A program made the translations under genes and the position numbers. From NCBI GenBank assembly GCA_949825045.1, contig OX463815.1, positions 19,585,231 to 19,649,230 of the forward strand: 64,000 nt of DNA. Direction: 5' to 3'. This DNA comes from Argyresthia goedartella (Eukaryota; Arthropoda; Insecta; Lepidoptera; Argyresthiidae). Of the stretch, positions 33,295-47,200 are shown in pieces. Below the pieces are notes generated by a model, which was not told the origin of the DNA, ran no database searches, and was given only the letters and a program-made list of their open reading frames with translations. Every line of letters begins with the position of its first letter. Positions within the stretch are counted from its first letter, which is position 1.

Positions 33295-35214
33295 CTGTCG
33301 AAAAAATTATATTACAATATCCTTGTACTTTTAGGAAGTTACCTTAGTTATTCTATTATTTCACGTACTTTTTACCCTAATTAGCGACATTTTAAGTAAA
33401 ACCAAATTAACTCTTCTTTTCCATTAAGGCCGAAAGATTGACTTGCGGTTAGTACTTTACTTTGACTCGCTTTCTATATCATTCGGCCCTTAACTAATGA
33501 TCATATGTTACAGGCAGGCTACCTGGGGCCCAATTCCGGTACACAATGACAGCTCCATGACAAATACATGACGATTACGGTAAGGTTTAGATATCCAATA
33601 TTTGGCGTTCGGAGAATATGTTTTAGGTAATTATAATAAAAATTAAGTAAATTGGCAAGCACAATAATTAAGTTAATCAACAAAGGGAATGGGATTACAA
33701 AATCGTCAGATATTGGATATCTAAAGTTGACCGTAATCGTCATGTAATTGTCATTGAGCTGTCATTGTGTACCGGAATAGGGCGCCTATTACTGTGAAAA
33801 TTGCATTATGTCATTCTGTATACTTTTAAATCTACATAATTAGCATTATTCAGTCACCTCAGTTACAACAATGCATCCAAAAAACATAAGGTGGGCTGTC
33901 ATAGAATACTTGACGATCCATTGAACGATGTCATAACATCCGTTTGTGTTAATAGAGGAGGTGCCAAGTTCAGTCAAATAGTTTGATATACAGGAACCAC
34001 TCTTGCAGCAACTGTTGGTGACGAGATCGGATAATCGGATGCATATTTACCTAATGCTGAGGTGATGGCTATTATGGAATGCAGAATGTATCGAAAAAAT
34101 CCCGCGATTCCGGGATTAACAAATTTTGTGTTCTGATCACAGACCAGTTTTGTGATTCTGATTATAGAATCGGATACATTCAGGTACTGGCTAATATGGA
34201 TTGTGGTGTCGACCGTAAAAACCCTGCGATTACGGCATCGACGGATTTAGTGTTTTTCTGACTATATAATTGAATGAATATTTAGTTGTCTTATATTGTA
34301 AAGTAGGCATTTACCAAGCTGGCATATTAAACGACGTCAGAATATGTTAACCTACTTCATTTATAACAATTCATGTACCTATTGAAACCAACTATTAAAA
34401 ATTATTGTGATTAGTCAAGTTTGGTTAATTTTCTTTCTTGTATGTATGTATCCGATAAATTAAGCGTTCCTGGATTTCCTGGCAGTCCGGGATATATTTT
34501 CCAAAACTTTCCATAATTTTATAGCCAAAAATTTACTTCAAGTAAATATGCATCCGGATTTCTGAAACCTGGATGATAAGGCAGAGGTTAGGTAGGTGAT
34601 CGATAATTACATACATAACAACCCCTTACCCCCACACTTCAAACGCCAGTCAACATTATTCTTTGCATAACTTTGACAACTCCAAACGTTCCAACGTCCA
34701 AAAATTTATATGGAATGTTGTGACTCGCGTCCAAAGAAGAGGGCCTATGCATATAGTTTCCAAAAGTTTGCATAATGATTGAACCTTATGGCATTGTTAT
34801 AAGATAGAAAAACCATGAAAAAAATATAAATCTTATAAGCATCTTTTCAAGACGCCGCAATAGTCCAAAACAGCCTTTTGTAAATCTCAAGTTAAGCAAA
34901 TTATCAGTATTAAAGCAGTTGTTTCTTCAGGCTAGCTTTTAGATCATGAGTATCAGAAGGAATCATGAACTTATACAGTACAGTAATTAAGATTACTTTT
35001 GATCGATAGAAAAGTCGCCCGAAGTTATCACAAAATTTGTTTTTCACAATATATATTTTATCTACACACGTTTCATAAACCCTCTTTACTGCGTCCAAAA
35101 ACCACACGTTACGACCAGCATAATGATAAAATTATTGGTAAAAATAATAACTAATTTTTAGGGTTCCGTACCTTAAAAGGAAAAAAGGAACCCTTATAGG
35201 ATCACTTTGTTGTC

Positions 35215-35249
<35 letters not shown>

Positions 35250-38200
35250 CACGACCCCTTTTCTCAGGAACGCGTGGAGGTATCATGTTAAAATTAATAT
35301 CGATTACTCAAGTCTATGGTCCCTTGGAGCTGTGAAAAAATTAAACTTCTAGGTCCACGCAATCATAAGAATGTCTCAATTTTGCTGAAATTGCTTGATA
35401 TTCGCAAGGGAATAAAAACCTAGAGGGTACTTCCCGTTGACCTGGAATCATGAAATTTGGCACGAAGCAAGTTCTTATAAGACGCACAAATAAAGAGAAA
35501 AATCTGAAAACAGTATATTATTACGATTTTACTCCATTGCTATTGCAACCAAAATCTTTTTATCTCCATTCTTACCGAAACCACGCAGGGGAAGTGCATT
35601 GACCTCGTCGTGACCATATTGTGTGAAAGGCTACGGCAGTAACCACGCAAGCCTATAATAAAGTCACTAAATACTTCGCTCTGGGGGGAAAGGGCATGGT
35701 TAAAAGTCTGCTTTAATTAAGTACAAAGACTTCTCATTAAATTTTAATTCATAAATTACCGCGTTTCTATTTATGTTGTAGAATTTGAAATGAAATTAAT
35801 GAAATAATTAAAGAATATACATAGTTTTGAGCTTTGTTTTCCCGGGACATTTGTAAACAAAGACGTCATCATAAAATATAATAGGGTACTGACAGCGTGT
35901 AAGGAACCCTTGCGCGAGTGCGCGAGTCCGACTCGCACTTGACCGCTTTATTTATCTGAATATTGATACATTATGACTATAATGTACCAACATTTTTCAA
36001 ATTATGACGTTCAAATTTCGAACGCCGACGCCCGAAGTTGGTACTACAGAACAAGCTAAACAACTGCAGAGCCACAATGCCGGTCAAACATGCGGTTCCT
36101 GTACACATCAAAGAGAGCTTATGATATGTGTGTAGATAAACTAGTGTATGTTACTGTACATAATTAGGCATTAAAACTCTCGAGTCATATTATTATGAAA
36201 CTCGCCTACGGCTCGTTTCATGAACCCACTCTCGAGTATTACTGCCGTCCATTATGTAGCAGTCACATAAACTACTATTTTAACATTTTCGCACCGTTTT
36301 TATGTAAGTACTTGATATTATTTTACAGTCGTAAACATATAAGGTTATGTTACTCTGTTAGACCTATAACGATCGGTAAAAAGCGTTTTATTAATTGGAA
36401 TTCCTATGCCCCTAAAAGTAAGCTGAATGTGAAATTCTAAATTCTGCTGGGGTAGTGCCCAGCCTTAATAGATTTAGTGCCACTAGCTATAAAGCGGATT
36501 AGTACTATTCGCCGATTAACTTTGACAACTCCATACAAATTTGTATGTATTCGGAGAATTGTGCTGATCCGCTTTATAGCTAGTGGGCCTTATTCACTGA
36601 GCTCAGGGGGGTTACCAAAATCTTTTTCTGCTTCAAATTAGGTTCAAAATAAGAACATCAACCATTTCCATTCCAATTCGCCATAATTGGATTTATTCAC
36701 CTAATACTAAGACTTGTTTTAAGATGGTCACGGTAATTTTGCGGATCAAATTAGTTCCTAATCTAAATCGTAATTTTGCGGATCAAATTAGGTTCCTAAA
36801 ATGAATCGGCATAAAACGTTGTGGTACCCCCCCCCCCCCCTTCACCCACCTCAAGGGAACACTGTCAGACTTAACCACGTCGCGCCGTTTGTGATGTTGC
36901 GGTTCCCACTCAATGTCTCGAATCTTATCGGTCCAGGCGTGAGCAAACCAATCCTGGTACGAGTTGAGCTAAAATAAATAATAAGAAACTTAGCCCTTTA
37001 ATGTCCCCACTGAGGAGCACTGGCCCATACCCGGATACCAGTAAGATTGAGCCATATCTATCACCACGATATCACTACGATAGCACAGTGCAGGTTGATG
37101 GAGGGGTGTGAAAATATGAAGTACAAAACAAATATTTATCTATTTACGAGGGTCATGCCAGAATAAATTAGATACTCCATGCTCATTTGATTGATACTGG
37201 CCAGTTACACACCATCGTGAAGACATTTAAAAATGGAATACTCCGGAAATCTGCGTAATACTTTTTTTTCTGCTTGAATCTGGCGGGATTTTCGGTTACA
37301 ATGGAACTTAGTCGACGAGATTTTCGAGTTATGATTAAGACTTTAAAAAAGGTTTAAAGCCCCAAGAATTTTTTGAACTTTTAACTACGATTTTTGGTGA
37401 GTCTGCTTGTTCTCGTGCAACAGTGTTTAATTGGTTTGATGAATTTAAAACTGCAATAACTCAAGAAAATGTGTAAGCCGTGGAAAAAAATATCAGTGAG
37501 AACCGACGAACTACTTACGTAGAGCTTGAGCGAGATCTAGGCATTGGATCAGCAGCACTGCAAACCATAATTCATGGACAACTGACCCTCCATAAGCGTT
37601 GTTCAAGATGGGTGCCGCATAAACTCAATGATCATCAGAAAGAACGCTGTGTGGATTGGTGTAAATTTATGATAAATAAATTCGACGCTGGCGAGAAGAA
37701 AACTGTGTACGATATACTGACAGGTGACGAAACATGGTTGTATAACTACGATCCTAAAACAAAGCGGCAGTCAACGGTTTGGTGCTTTGAAGATGAACCG
37801 ACTCCAACAAAATGTCGCGGAGCACGAAGCACACAAAAACAAATGGTTGCCTCATTTTTCTGCAAGATAGGGCATATTGCGACTTTGGTGCTAGAGGCTC
37901 AAAGAACTGTCAACTCAGAATGGTATATGACAGTTCGTGCTCCACAAGTGTTGTCAGCTAGGTGTGGCAAGCGGCCAAAGTCAGGAACCCAGCACCTGCT
38001 CTGGCACCACGACAACGCCGCCCCGCACACTTCTACCGTAACACTCGACTATTTTAGTTCGAAAAATGTCACTCCTTCACCCGCCATATTCTCTTGGCAC
38101 CCTGTGATTTTTACCTGTTTCCGAAAATTAAAGAAAAATTTTAAGGAAAAGGCTGGCTGCGTATAATTATGAAATCTATAAGAAGAATCTAAGTACCCAA

Positions 38201-41200
38201 AGAAGAATGGTCATTGACATTTTCCAAGTGGTTTAGCCGGATGAAGAAGTGTATATGTGCTCACGGTGAAAACTTCGAAAAAATAGATAGCAATAATAAA
38301 GAATAAACTTTGTAGTTTTTTGAATATCCAATTTCTTTTGGCACGACCTTCGGATACGGGCGTTGTAACAGAATTTGTAATTGTGAGGGACAGACTTCAG
38401 AACAACATTCACTATGAAACCAATTTTATCAGAGCAACTTTATTTTTCACTTCTCCGTATAAATTAGCAGACCACCCGGCCCAAAATGAAAAAGAAGTGA
38501 AAAATAAATAAATAAATAAACTCACGGTGATTTGAACTGATGAATTTGGACACAAAAAATACCGTGAGTGAAATCTTGTATGGAAAACATTTTATTTAAG
38601 CAGGTAAGTATTGCAGCTAGTTAGATATGTAGTACCTACTTGTACCAAATAATAAAAAATAGTTAAAATCATTGTACCTAACTACTGTTTAAAAATAAAA
38701 CAAAAGCCACATTTTTGTCAAAATAACAGTCAACGGTATAACAACTGTCAACCGTTTATAACAACAAAATCAACAATAACAAGTAATATAATTGAAAAAC
38801 ACAGCAAATTAACAAACAAACGAACGCGCGTTGGGAGTCAAAGTGGCAAACTGATGCCTTTTACTTTTCAACCGACTTAAAAAAGGTTGTGTTTCTCAAT
38901 TCGACTGTTTTTTTTGTGTGTTTGTTACGCGATTACTCCGTTAATTATCGACCGATTTTGATGATTATTGTTTTGATTGGTAGGTCATACTTCAGAGGTG
39001 GTCCCATACAAACTTTATAAAAAAATGTTTGGCGCTTTTTGAAAAAATTGACAAATACACTCAAAATATACATATAGATGACGTTTTGGTTTGTGGATCC
39101 GTGCAGCAAATGTTTTGAGGAAGACATTTTATGTACACAGACTTCATTCGCATCTCGACCGGGGAGGAAGAAATAGGACTTGAACTTGAAGTCGGTTTTG
39201 TTATGTTTTTAACTTGGTGAATTTATTTACCCTGGAGTCCCGGCGCGACGAGGAAAACATTATATTTTGTCTCTATGCGAAAACGCAATTAGTCCCGCAA
39301 CATCTGAACAACAGAATGTTCTTGTAAATTATATTGTATCACAACTGGAAGGCAAAGCTCAATTAGCTTGTTGCTTGAAAAAAAAAACCTCAAGGGATAT
39401 CAAGACTTTTTTAAAGACCACGTTTGGTGAAAAAAGCACTCCACGCATCTCCTAGGAGATTTACAAAATTGCCGCCAGAAAGCCGACGAGATTGTAACAC
39501 AATATTCTCTCCAAATAGAGTCTTGTTTAACTCAACTTCAATCCGACATCCATTAAAGTCGTATGGATGAAAGCAAGCTTTGTGCTAGGGATTGCAACAC
39601 ATTTATGCTCAGGATGAACAATAAATTCGCGCATACTGTTAGGTGCCACAACCTCAAAACTCTGTCCGAAGCGATCATACATGCTACTAAAAAAGAGAAA
39701 ATCTTCAATCTCTCTCGGGAGTCTCAACAAACATCTTTACAATGCTCTTTCTGTCAACAAAGCGGACATTCCGCTTCTGATTATTTTACAAAAAAGGCAA
39801 TCTAATGAAGGTCAACATGTCCACGCGATTGATTCGCCGCCGTCTCAGAGTAGATTCATCAAAATTTGATAAAAATAAAAGTTGTGCAAAGATATTGTAA
39901 AAATGTACTGCAAATTTAAACGCAAAAACGATGTATCATCGCCACCTCCTCAAGCCAGCGTCTACACTAGGCTTGAAAACTTAGCTGAAATTGAAACCGA
40001 TTCAAACTAAAATTGGTTCCGGTCCCATGCCTGCCGAAGCCTTCTCCTACTAATGTAAAAGACACATTATCAAAAATATCTGCGCCTTCACTCCCTCAGT
40101 TTCTACCCAAGGCCAATTCTGCTAAGCCTCTACACAAAAATTAGTTGGTCTTTACTCAAAAATGAGTTTCTCCCTAAGACTAGCTCAACTTCTACGCCTT
40201 TACCCAAAAAAGCTAGTTCTAATACTCTCTATAAATCTAGGAATCTCTCTCCTCAAGATAACTTGAGTTTTCCGGGGCCTTCCCCTAGAGATTATACATG
40301 TGAAGAACGCACATATTATACTGTTCTTAATCTCAACCTAGGGTTTTGCTTCCTCAAGTGTTTTTACAGACCAGCCTTTTTCAAAAACCTCTGTTACTTA
40401 ATCGATTCGAGTGCTTCAATTTCCATAGTGAAATTCTCAAGTCTCCAAAAGCACTCCGATTTGGGACCTCAAACTATTAAAATTAAAGGTCTAAGTGACG
40501 ATGATTCTCGGTAATGATTTTCTAGAAAACTTTAAAATGGATATTAAATACTAGACCAAGACTTTGAAAATACAAAAGTTTTCTATTCCAATTTCACTAA
40601 GCAATTCTTGGTTTGTCATACCTGCACGATCAGTATTGCACAGTATTGTACTGCAGTTATTGAATGTCATGTGCCTGACGACAATTTGGAATCAGAATCG
40701 TTGCGCGAAGCACTGATTCTCGACCATACGTTCTGCGAATTCCTGGCTAATTGTATTGTGAAAGTTAATCCGAACGTAGAGTTAATGTATCTATTTAAAT
40801 GCATTGGAAAAACGAATCGATATCAAAGATTTCTCAGTTCGACTTTCTCCTATGGATTTCTCTGTCATCGACTCTTCTCAGAGTCCATCTTAGAATGTTT
40901 TCTCTACTTCTCATGACGTTACCTCAGATAGAAAAAATACTCGATCGAAATCGTTACGATCATTTAAATACTGAAGAGAAAAAGGTTCTTCTAGTCTAGA
41001 CTCCAGTATTCAGTAATCAGATATTTTTTAAAGGCGATCTTCTCACGTATACAAATGCTATTCAGCATTCTATCAATACAGATGATGCCCCTCAGATTCA
41101 AGTAAAATCATACCGTTTTCCCGAGATTCATAAACAAGGGGTCGAAAACCAAATGCAGAAGATGCTTAACCAGAACATCATCAGACCTTCTATTTCACCT

Positions 41201-44200
41201 CGGAGAGCACCAGTTTGGGCGGTTCCCAAAAAAATTGACTCATCTGGCAAACAAAAGGGCGTTTTGTCATTGATTATCGTCGTCTAAATGACGTTACAAT
41301 TAATGAGGTTTACCCCATTCCTTTAATTGCAGACATTCTCGATCAGTTGGTTCATTCAAAATACTTTTCATCTCTTGACCTTGCATCAAGTTTCCATCAG
41401 ATCTGTCTAAATCCTGCTGACTCAGCAAACATAGGATTTAGCGTTACTAACTCAAATGGTGTTTCGGGCCACTACGAATTTGCAAGGATGCCATTCGGAC
41501 ATAGGAATGCTCCTTCTACCTTTCAAAGGTTAATGAATACCGTTCTATCCAGTTTGCAGGGTCTACCTTGTTATGTTTATTACTGTATCGTCTATTCCCA
41601 TTATCTTGATACTCACATCCAAAAACTGAAACTCGTTTTCGACAAAGGACGGAAGTATGAAAATGAAACCCAGACTGAACAGATACAGGATCTTGCTTAA
41701 TACTACGGTGATATTTGGAGATGAAAATATATGATATCATCACCATCAAATTCGGTGGCTAAATGTGTGTGGATGAAGTGTTGATTAAAATCAGCGATAA
41801 AAATATATTTTTTATAATTTGTGGTGATTTTAATGTTGATCTGTTAGAGCATAATAATATTTGTACTAGATTAAAATCTTTATTTTTATGTCACAACATG
41901 AACTATCTGTTATTGGAGCCTACTAGAATTACTGCAACATCTGCTACCTGCATTGACAATATATTTACTAACATTACGCCCATTTTCAAATCGGTCATCA
42001 ATAAATTAACCTCTGATCACTCTGGTCAGATAGGTATATTCAATATTAAAATAAAAAAGGACCAAAAAGAGGATATTACATGTGTGCCCGTTAGTGACAC
42101 TCGGCTTGAACACTACAGGAATAATATTTTAGATAAACTATGGAAAATACCATACAGTGACGATCCAAATTTGTTGTACAACTCAGTATTTAACCTTGTC
42201 AAAAATGAATATGATACGGTATTTAAATCAAAAACTATAAAAGTTAATAACAAAGCTTTGTTTAGTGATTGGGCGACAGTTGGAATTTATAGGAGCAGAC
42301 GAAGATTATATGAACTCTATGAAGAGAAATCATATAGCAAAAATACGGCCTTTCTAGATTATGTTCGTAGTTATTCAAAAATGTTTAAACGCGTTTGTGC
42401 CGTAGCTAAATCTAATTTCATTAAAAACAAAATTGAATCTAGTAGCAATGTAATGAAAACGACTTGGCAAATTATAAACAGAGAGACTGGAAAGGCCAAA
42501 GCTACACATAATAACTTCAAGCTTAAGATAGATAACCAATTGCTAAGTACAGACCTAGAAGTAGCAAAAGCTTTCGAAAATTTCTTTACGGACATTCCAG
42601 TTTCAACAACCAAGTCTTTAAATTCATCTCCAGCTGCTGCTGAATCTATAACAAAACTTTGAGGAATGTAAAACAGATTTTAAATTTAGGCACGTAAATA
42701 ATGAAGACATTGTAAAAGCGTTTAAATCCCTGGAAATTAAAAAGACAGCTGACGCCCATGGTCTATCAGTAAAAATTATTAGTTCCATTGTAGATTGTAT
42801 TGCACCTCACCTTTGTTGTATATTTAATCAATGTATAGATAATGGTGTGTTTCCTGACTTGATGAAACTAAGTAAAGTTATACCTTTATTCAAAGCTGGT
42901 AGTACATCAGACCCCACCAATTTTAGACCCATATCGATACTACCAACGCTTAGCAAAATATTTGAAAAACTCATACTTAATCAATTGCAAAGTCATTTTT
43001 ATCTCAATAATTTAATTCATATTGCTCAGTTTGGTTTCACAAAGTGTCGTTCAACAGCCGATGCTGGTATTGAACTAATCGACAATATTTTTGATGCCTG
43101 GGAAGACGCAATGGATGCAATAGGTGTCTTCTGCGATCTATCCAAGGCTTTTGATTGCGTCCATCATGACACTCTTGTCAGGAAGTTACGCCATTATGGT
43201 GTAAAAGATCAGGCACTTGGCCTTCTGGAGTCATATCTAACAGATAGGGTTCAGATGGTCGATGTTAATGGGAAAAGATCACCTGGGTCTTCAATAAGTA
43301 TGGGCGTACCGCAAGGTTCAATTCTTGGTCCTTTCTAGTTTTTAGTATTTATTAATGATTTACCTTACCTTGTTAAAGCAAAACATGGGTTAGTATTGTT
43401 TGCCGATGATACTTCTTTGATATTTAAAGTTAAAAGACAGCAATCAAATTATGACGAGGTAAACAATGCTATCTCTAGTATAGTGAACTGGTTTACTGTT
43501 AACAATTTATTACTTAATGAAAAGAAAACTAAATGTATCAAATTCGTGTTACCCAATGTGAACCGATAACGAGATTGAAGTGGATCTTTACGGGACACTT
43601 GGCTAAACGGGAAGACGGACGGTGGACCAAAGCAGCCACAGAGTGGTGGCCACGGGGAGCGACAAGGCCAGTGGGGAGACCACCAGCCCGATGGATCGAC
43701 AATATCATCAAGTCGCCGGGATCCCACTGGGTGCGATTAGCGCAGGACCGGGGAGCTGGCGCTTTAGAGCAGAGGCCTATGCCCAACAGTGGGTTATTGA
43801 TGAGTATAAAAAAACTTACCCCTACTAGGTTATTCAATGAACTATCTACTAATAGTAAATTAATACGAAAAATGCTGATTTCCCTACTCCCTTGACACAA
43901 GATATCGAATCAGAATCAGAATTAGAATTTTTTATTGTGGATCGTAGTTATAAATAAGATGTTATATTTCACAATGTTCTAACGTCCTGCCATTAGGCAT
44001 ACAAATAAATAAATCAACAGGTGATACATTAATTAAAGTAACGCAAGTAACTAGAATAATTAAACATGTCAAAACAAGAAATTGACAGCATGTCAGTACA
44101 ACACAACATTCAGGCATACAAAAAGATAAAATTAAATTAAATGAGAATTGAATTAGATTAGATTATTGTCACGAATTAAAATGTCAGAAAAAAATATATA

Positions 44201-47200
44201 TTAAGATGTCAACACATTAGCATACATAGCGCATTATCATAACAAATATTCATTTATGGAGTAATATGCCTCAGCAGCTAGATATTCCTTCAGTTTTAAT
44301 TTAAACAAGTTCGTATTCTCTATATTCAAAATAGGTACCGGTATCTTATTATATATTTTAGATGTCATACCGAAAACGCTTTTGCTGAACAGCGCTGTTT
44401 GGTGGGTAGGAGCATGTATTTTTTTGTTGTTGCGTTGCGGTTGCGGTTTTAACAAACATAATTATTTCATAAATGTATAACGAAGGCAGAGTTAGCAGTG
44501 TATGGTGTTTGAAGAGCGGTTTGCAGCTATCCGTTCGTTTCAATGAGAAGATAGCCCTAATACATTTCTTCTGGGCTTTAAAAGCACTGTCTTTGTTAAC
44601 TCCGTTACCCCAGAATATTATGCCATAACGAAGTGTTGATACTACAAATCCATGATATGCAGTCAGTACTGACGCAGTATCGACAACTTTGCGCAGCATA
44701 AATAGTGCATACAAAATTTATTAAGTTTTTTGGTCCAGCTTAATTTATTGTCAATTTGTAGTCCCAAGAATTTTGTAACCTGCATTTCGTCAATGACAGC
44801 ATCGTCATGTATGATATTTAATTACGTCCGCTCTTTTAACAGTTTAAAATTCATTATGTATGTTTTCTTTAAGTTTATCATTAAATTATTGAATGTCAGC
44901 CATGTTATAATGTCATTTATTGAATTATTTATTTCATTTTCAAATGTCAGATTATCATATTTAATATTTTGTTTATATACTACGGTACTACGTGGGGCGC
45001 ACTGTAAGTTTCCGGAATGAATATGAAAAAATACTATTAAAGGTACAAAATTAATTTATTGTTTTTCAAAATAATCTCCCTTGGCGTCTATGCACTTTTT
45101 CATTCGATGAAACCAGTTTTGAAAACTTTTGTGCCACTCCTCTGTGGTGACCTCTGAAACGTGTTTTTCATACTCCTCGACAGCCTCTTCTGGTGATGAA
45201 AATCGTTGACCGCGTAATTGGTTCTTAATTTTTGGGAACAGAAAAAAGTCACAAGGTGCCAGGTCGGGACTGTATGCAGGATGACTCATGAGTTCTACAT
45301 TTTTCGCCTTCAAAAAGTCGTTTGTCTGTCTGGCCGTGTGAGAACTAGCATTGTCGTGGTGCAGGATGATACGGCGTTTACGGTTATTTTTACGGAGTTC
45401 GTCAATAACTTCCGGCAAACAAATGGTCGTGTACCAGTCACTATTCACTGTACGACGATTCTCTAAAGCAACAGTAGCCACGTGTCCAGTTTTATTAAAA
45501 AAAGAAGCAATCATCCGCTTAGATGCACTTTTCACGCGCGCCACTTTGGTTGGTTTCGGCTCATCTTGAAAGACCCATACGCTCGATTGCTGCTTTGTTT
45601 TGGGATCGTAGCAATAAATCCATGTTTCGTCACCTGTTACTATGTCCCGCACCAAATTTGACGCACCTTCGTTGAATCTGGTAAGCATGGCACTGCACCA
45701 AGTGACGCGGTCCGTTTTTTGAGCCTCGGTCAAGTTGTGTGGGATCCACCGCGAGCACAGCTTTCTCACACCCAAATGTTTGTGTAGGATTAATTGTATT
45801 TGACTCATGCCTATTTCTAAGGATGCGCAAATTTCATGGTAGGTCACATGCCTGTCTGTTTCAATCATACGGCGCACAGCATCGATGTTTTTGTTGGTCA
45901 CAGCGGTGGACGGCCGACCATCGCGAGATTCGTCACTGAGATTGATGCGACCACGCTTGAATTCTGCAAACCAGCTATAAACAGTTGTCTTGCATGGTGC
46001 TTCATTGCCAAAAGCTGTTTCAAGCCGAGCGATGCTCTGTTGAGCTGTCAAATTACACTTAAAATCGTAGAAAATGATACTACGAAAATTTTCCCGAGTT
46101 AAATCCATGTTGATGCAGACACACAATTTTTTAAATGGCGCCACAAGGTAAAAACAAAAGGCAGTCAGATGAAACAAACTGCATTCTACAGCCAAAGAGT
46201 TCTATTTTCAAATGTTGCAATAAATTTTTAAATATTGTTTATGTAAGTGGCCAGTTCCGGAAACTTACAGTGCGCCCTATGTATCATCAGCAAATAAGAT
46301 AAATAACATTCACACTATTATTGATCTGTCCAAACTGGCGTAGTATTATTACAATAAGCAATTAATTTTTATCCTGCAAATACCTTTTTTCAAACGTGCA
46401 ATGAAATGTCGTCATTACGTGCGTTATAACAGGCTTGGAAGTATCACGTTTCGCGCCGCATAACTCGAGAGAACTACAAGGAATTTCAGACAAAATATGC
46501 TTAAAGCAAAAGACATCAACGGGCGCACGGAAATTAAGATTTGTATTTTGTATTGTATTTCATTGCATATGTTTGAGAAAAGGACTATACATGCCTCTGG
46601 CCGTGAATATTGCTTGCCGGCTTCATATCACTATCCTATATGCACTATGTCTATACCTACTCAGCCGGCAAGCCAATAAATTTTTTTGATAGCAATAACG
46701 GAATTTAGTTAGGAACACAATTATATCAAAAAGGGTTTTCTCAGATTGGAATCCTTGATTTTTTTTACATTGCTATTAGTCGTCAGTCCAATTTCATCAA
46801 TCCATTTACATCTGTACAAATCCCCGCGATCGCCCAGCTTAAAGTTGCTCTATCTGATCGTATTGGTTTCACAGTGAAGGTTTTTTAGAATGATTTCCCT
46901 AAAATATGCGCGTACTTTGATGATTCAGTGCTTTGTATGTTACACTCGGTATACAATATAAATATACAAAAAAAAACAATACAAACAGGCATACTTCTGG
47001 TGTTACCAAATAAGAATGCATATTCAATTGTGTAAATCAAATAATTGATGATAATGATGGAAGATGTGATATGTATGGGGTACTCACGCCACAACATTGC
47101 AAAGACCACTGCAAATTGTCGATAAAGTGTCTATACGCTGGCATATCGCGATAGTGTTGCAAAGATCTGATCAATATCTTCTTAACATTGTAACTGCAGT

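Noticed and set aside
35215..35247. GTCTGTCTG run as a stand-alone microsatellite locus
   Set aside because: It is an internal part of the GGGTTCCGTACC-type repeat, also seen in other copies.
43533..43895. 120-codon frame as a host zinc or kinase gene
   Set aside because: It is an RTE C-terminal tail (RLKWIFTGHLAKREDG, GRPPARWIDNI) fused to a LINE.
45218..46102. Three plus-strand frames over the mariner
   Set aside because: They are antisense shadows of the intact transposase, with no motifs of their own.
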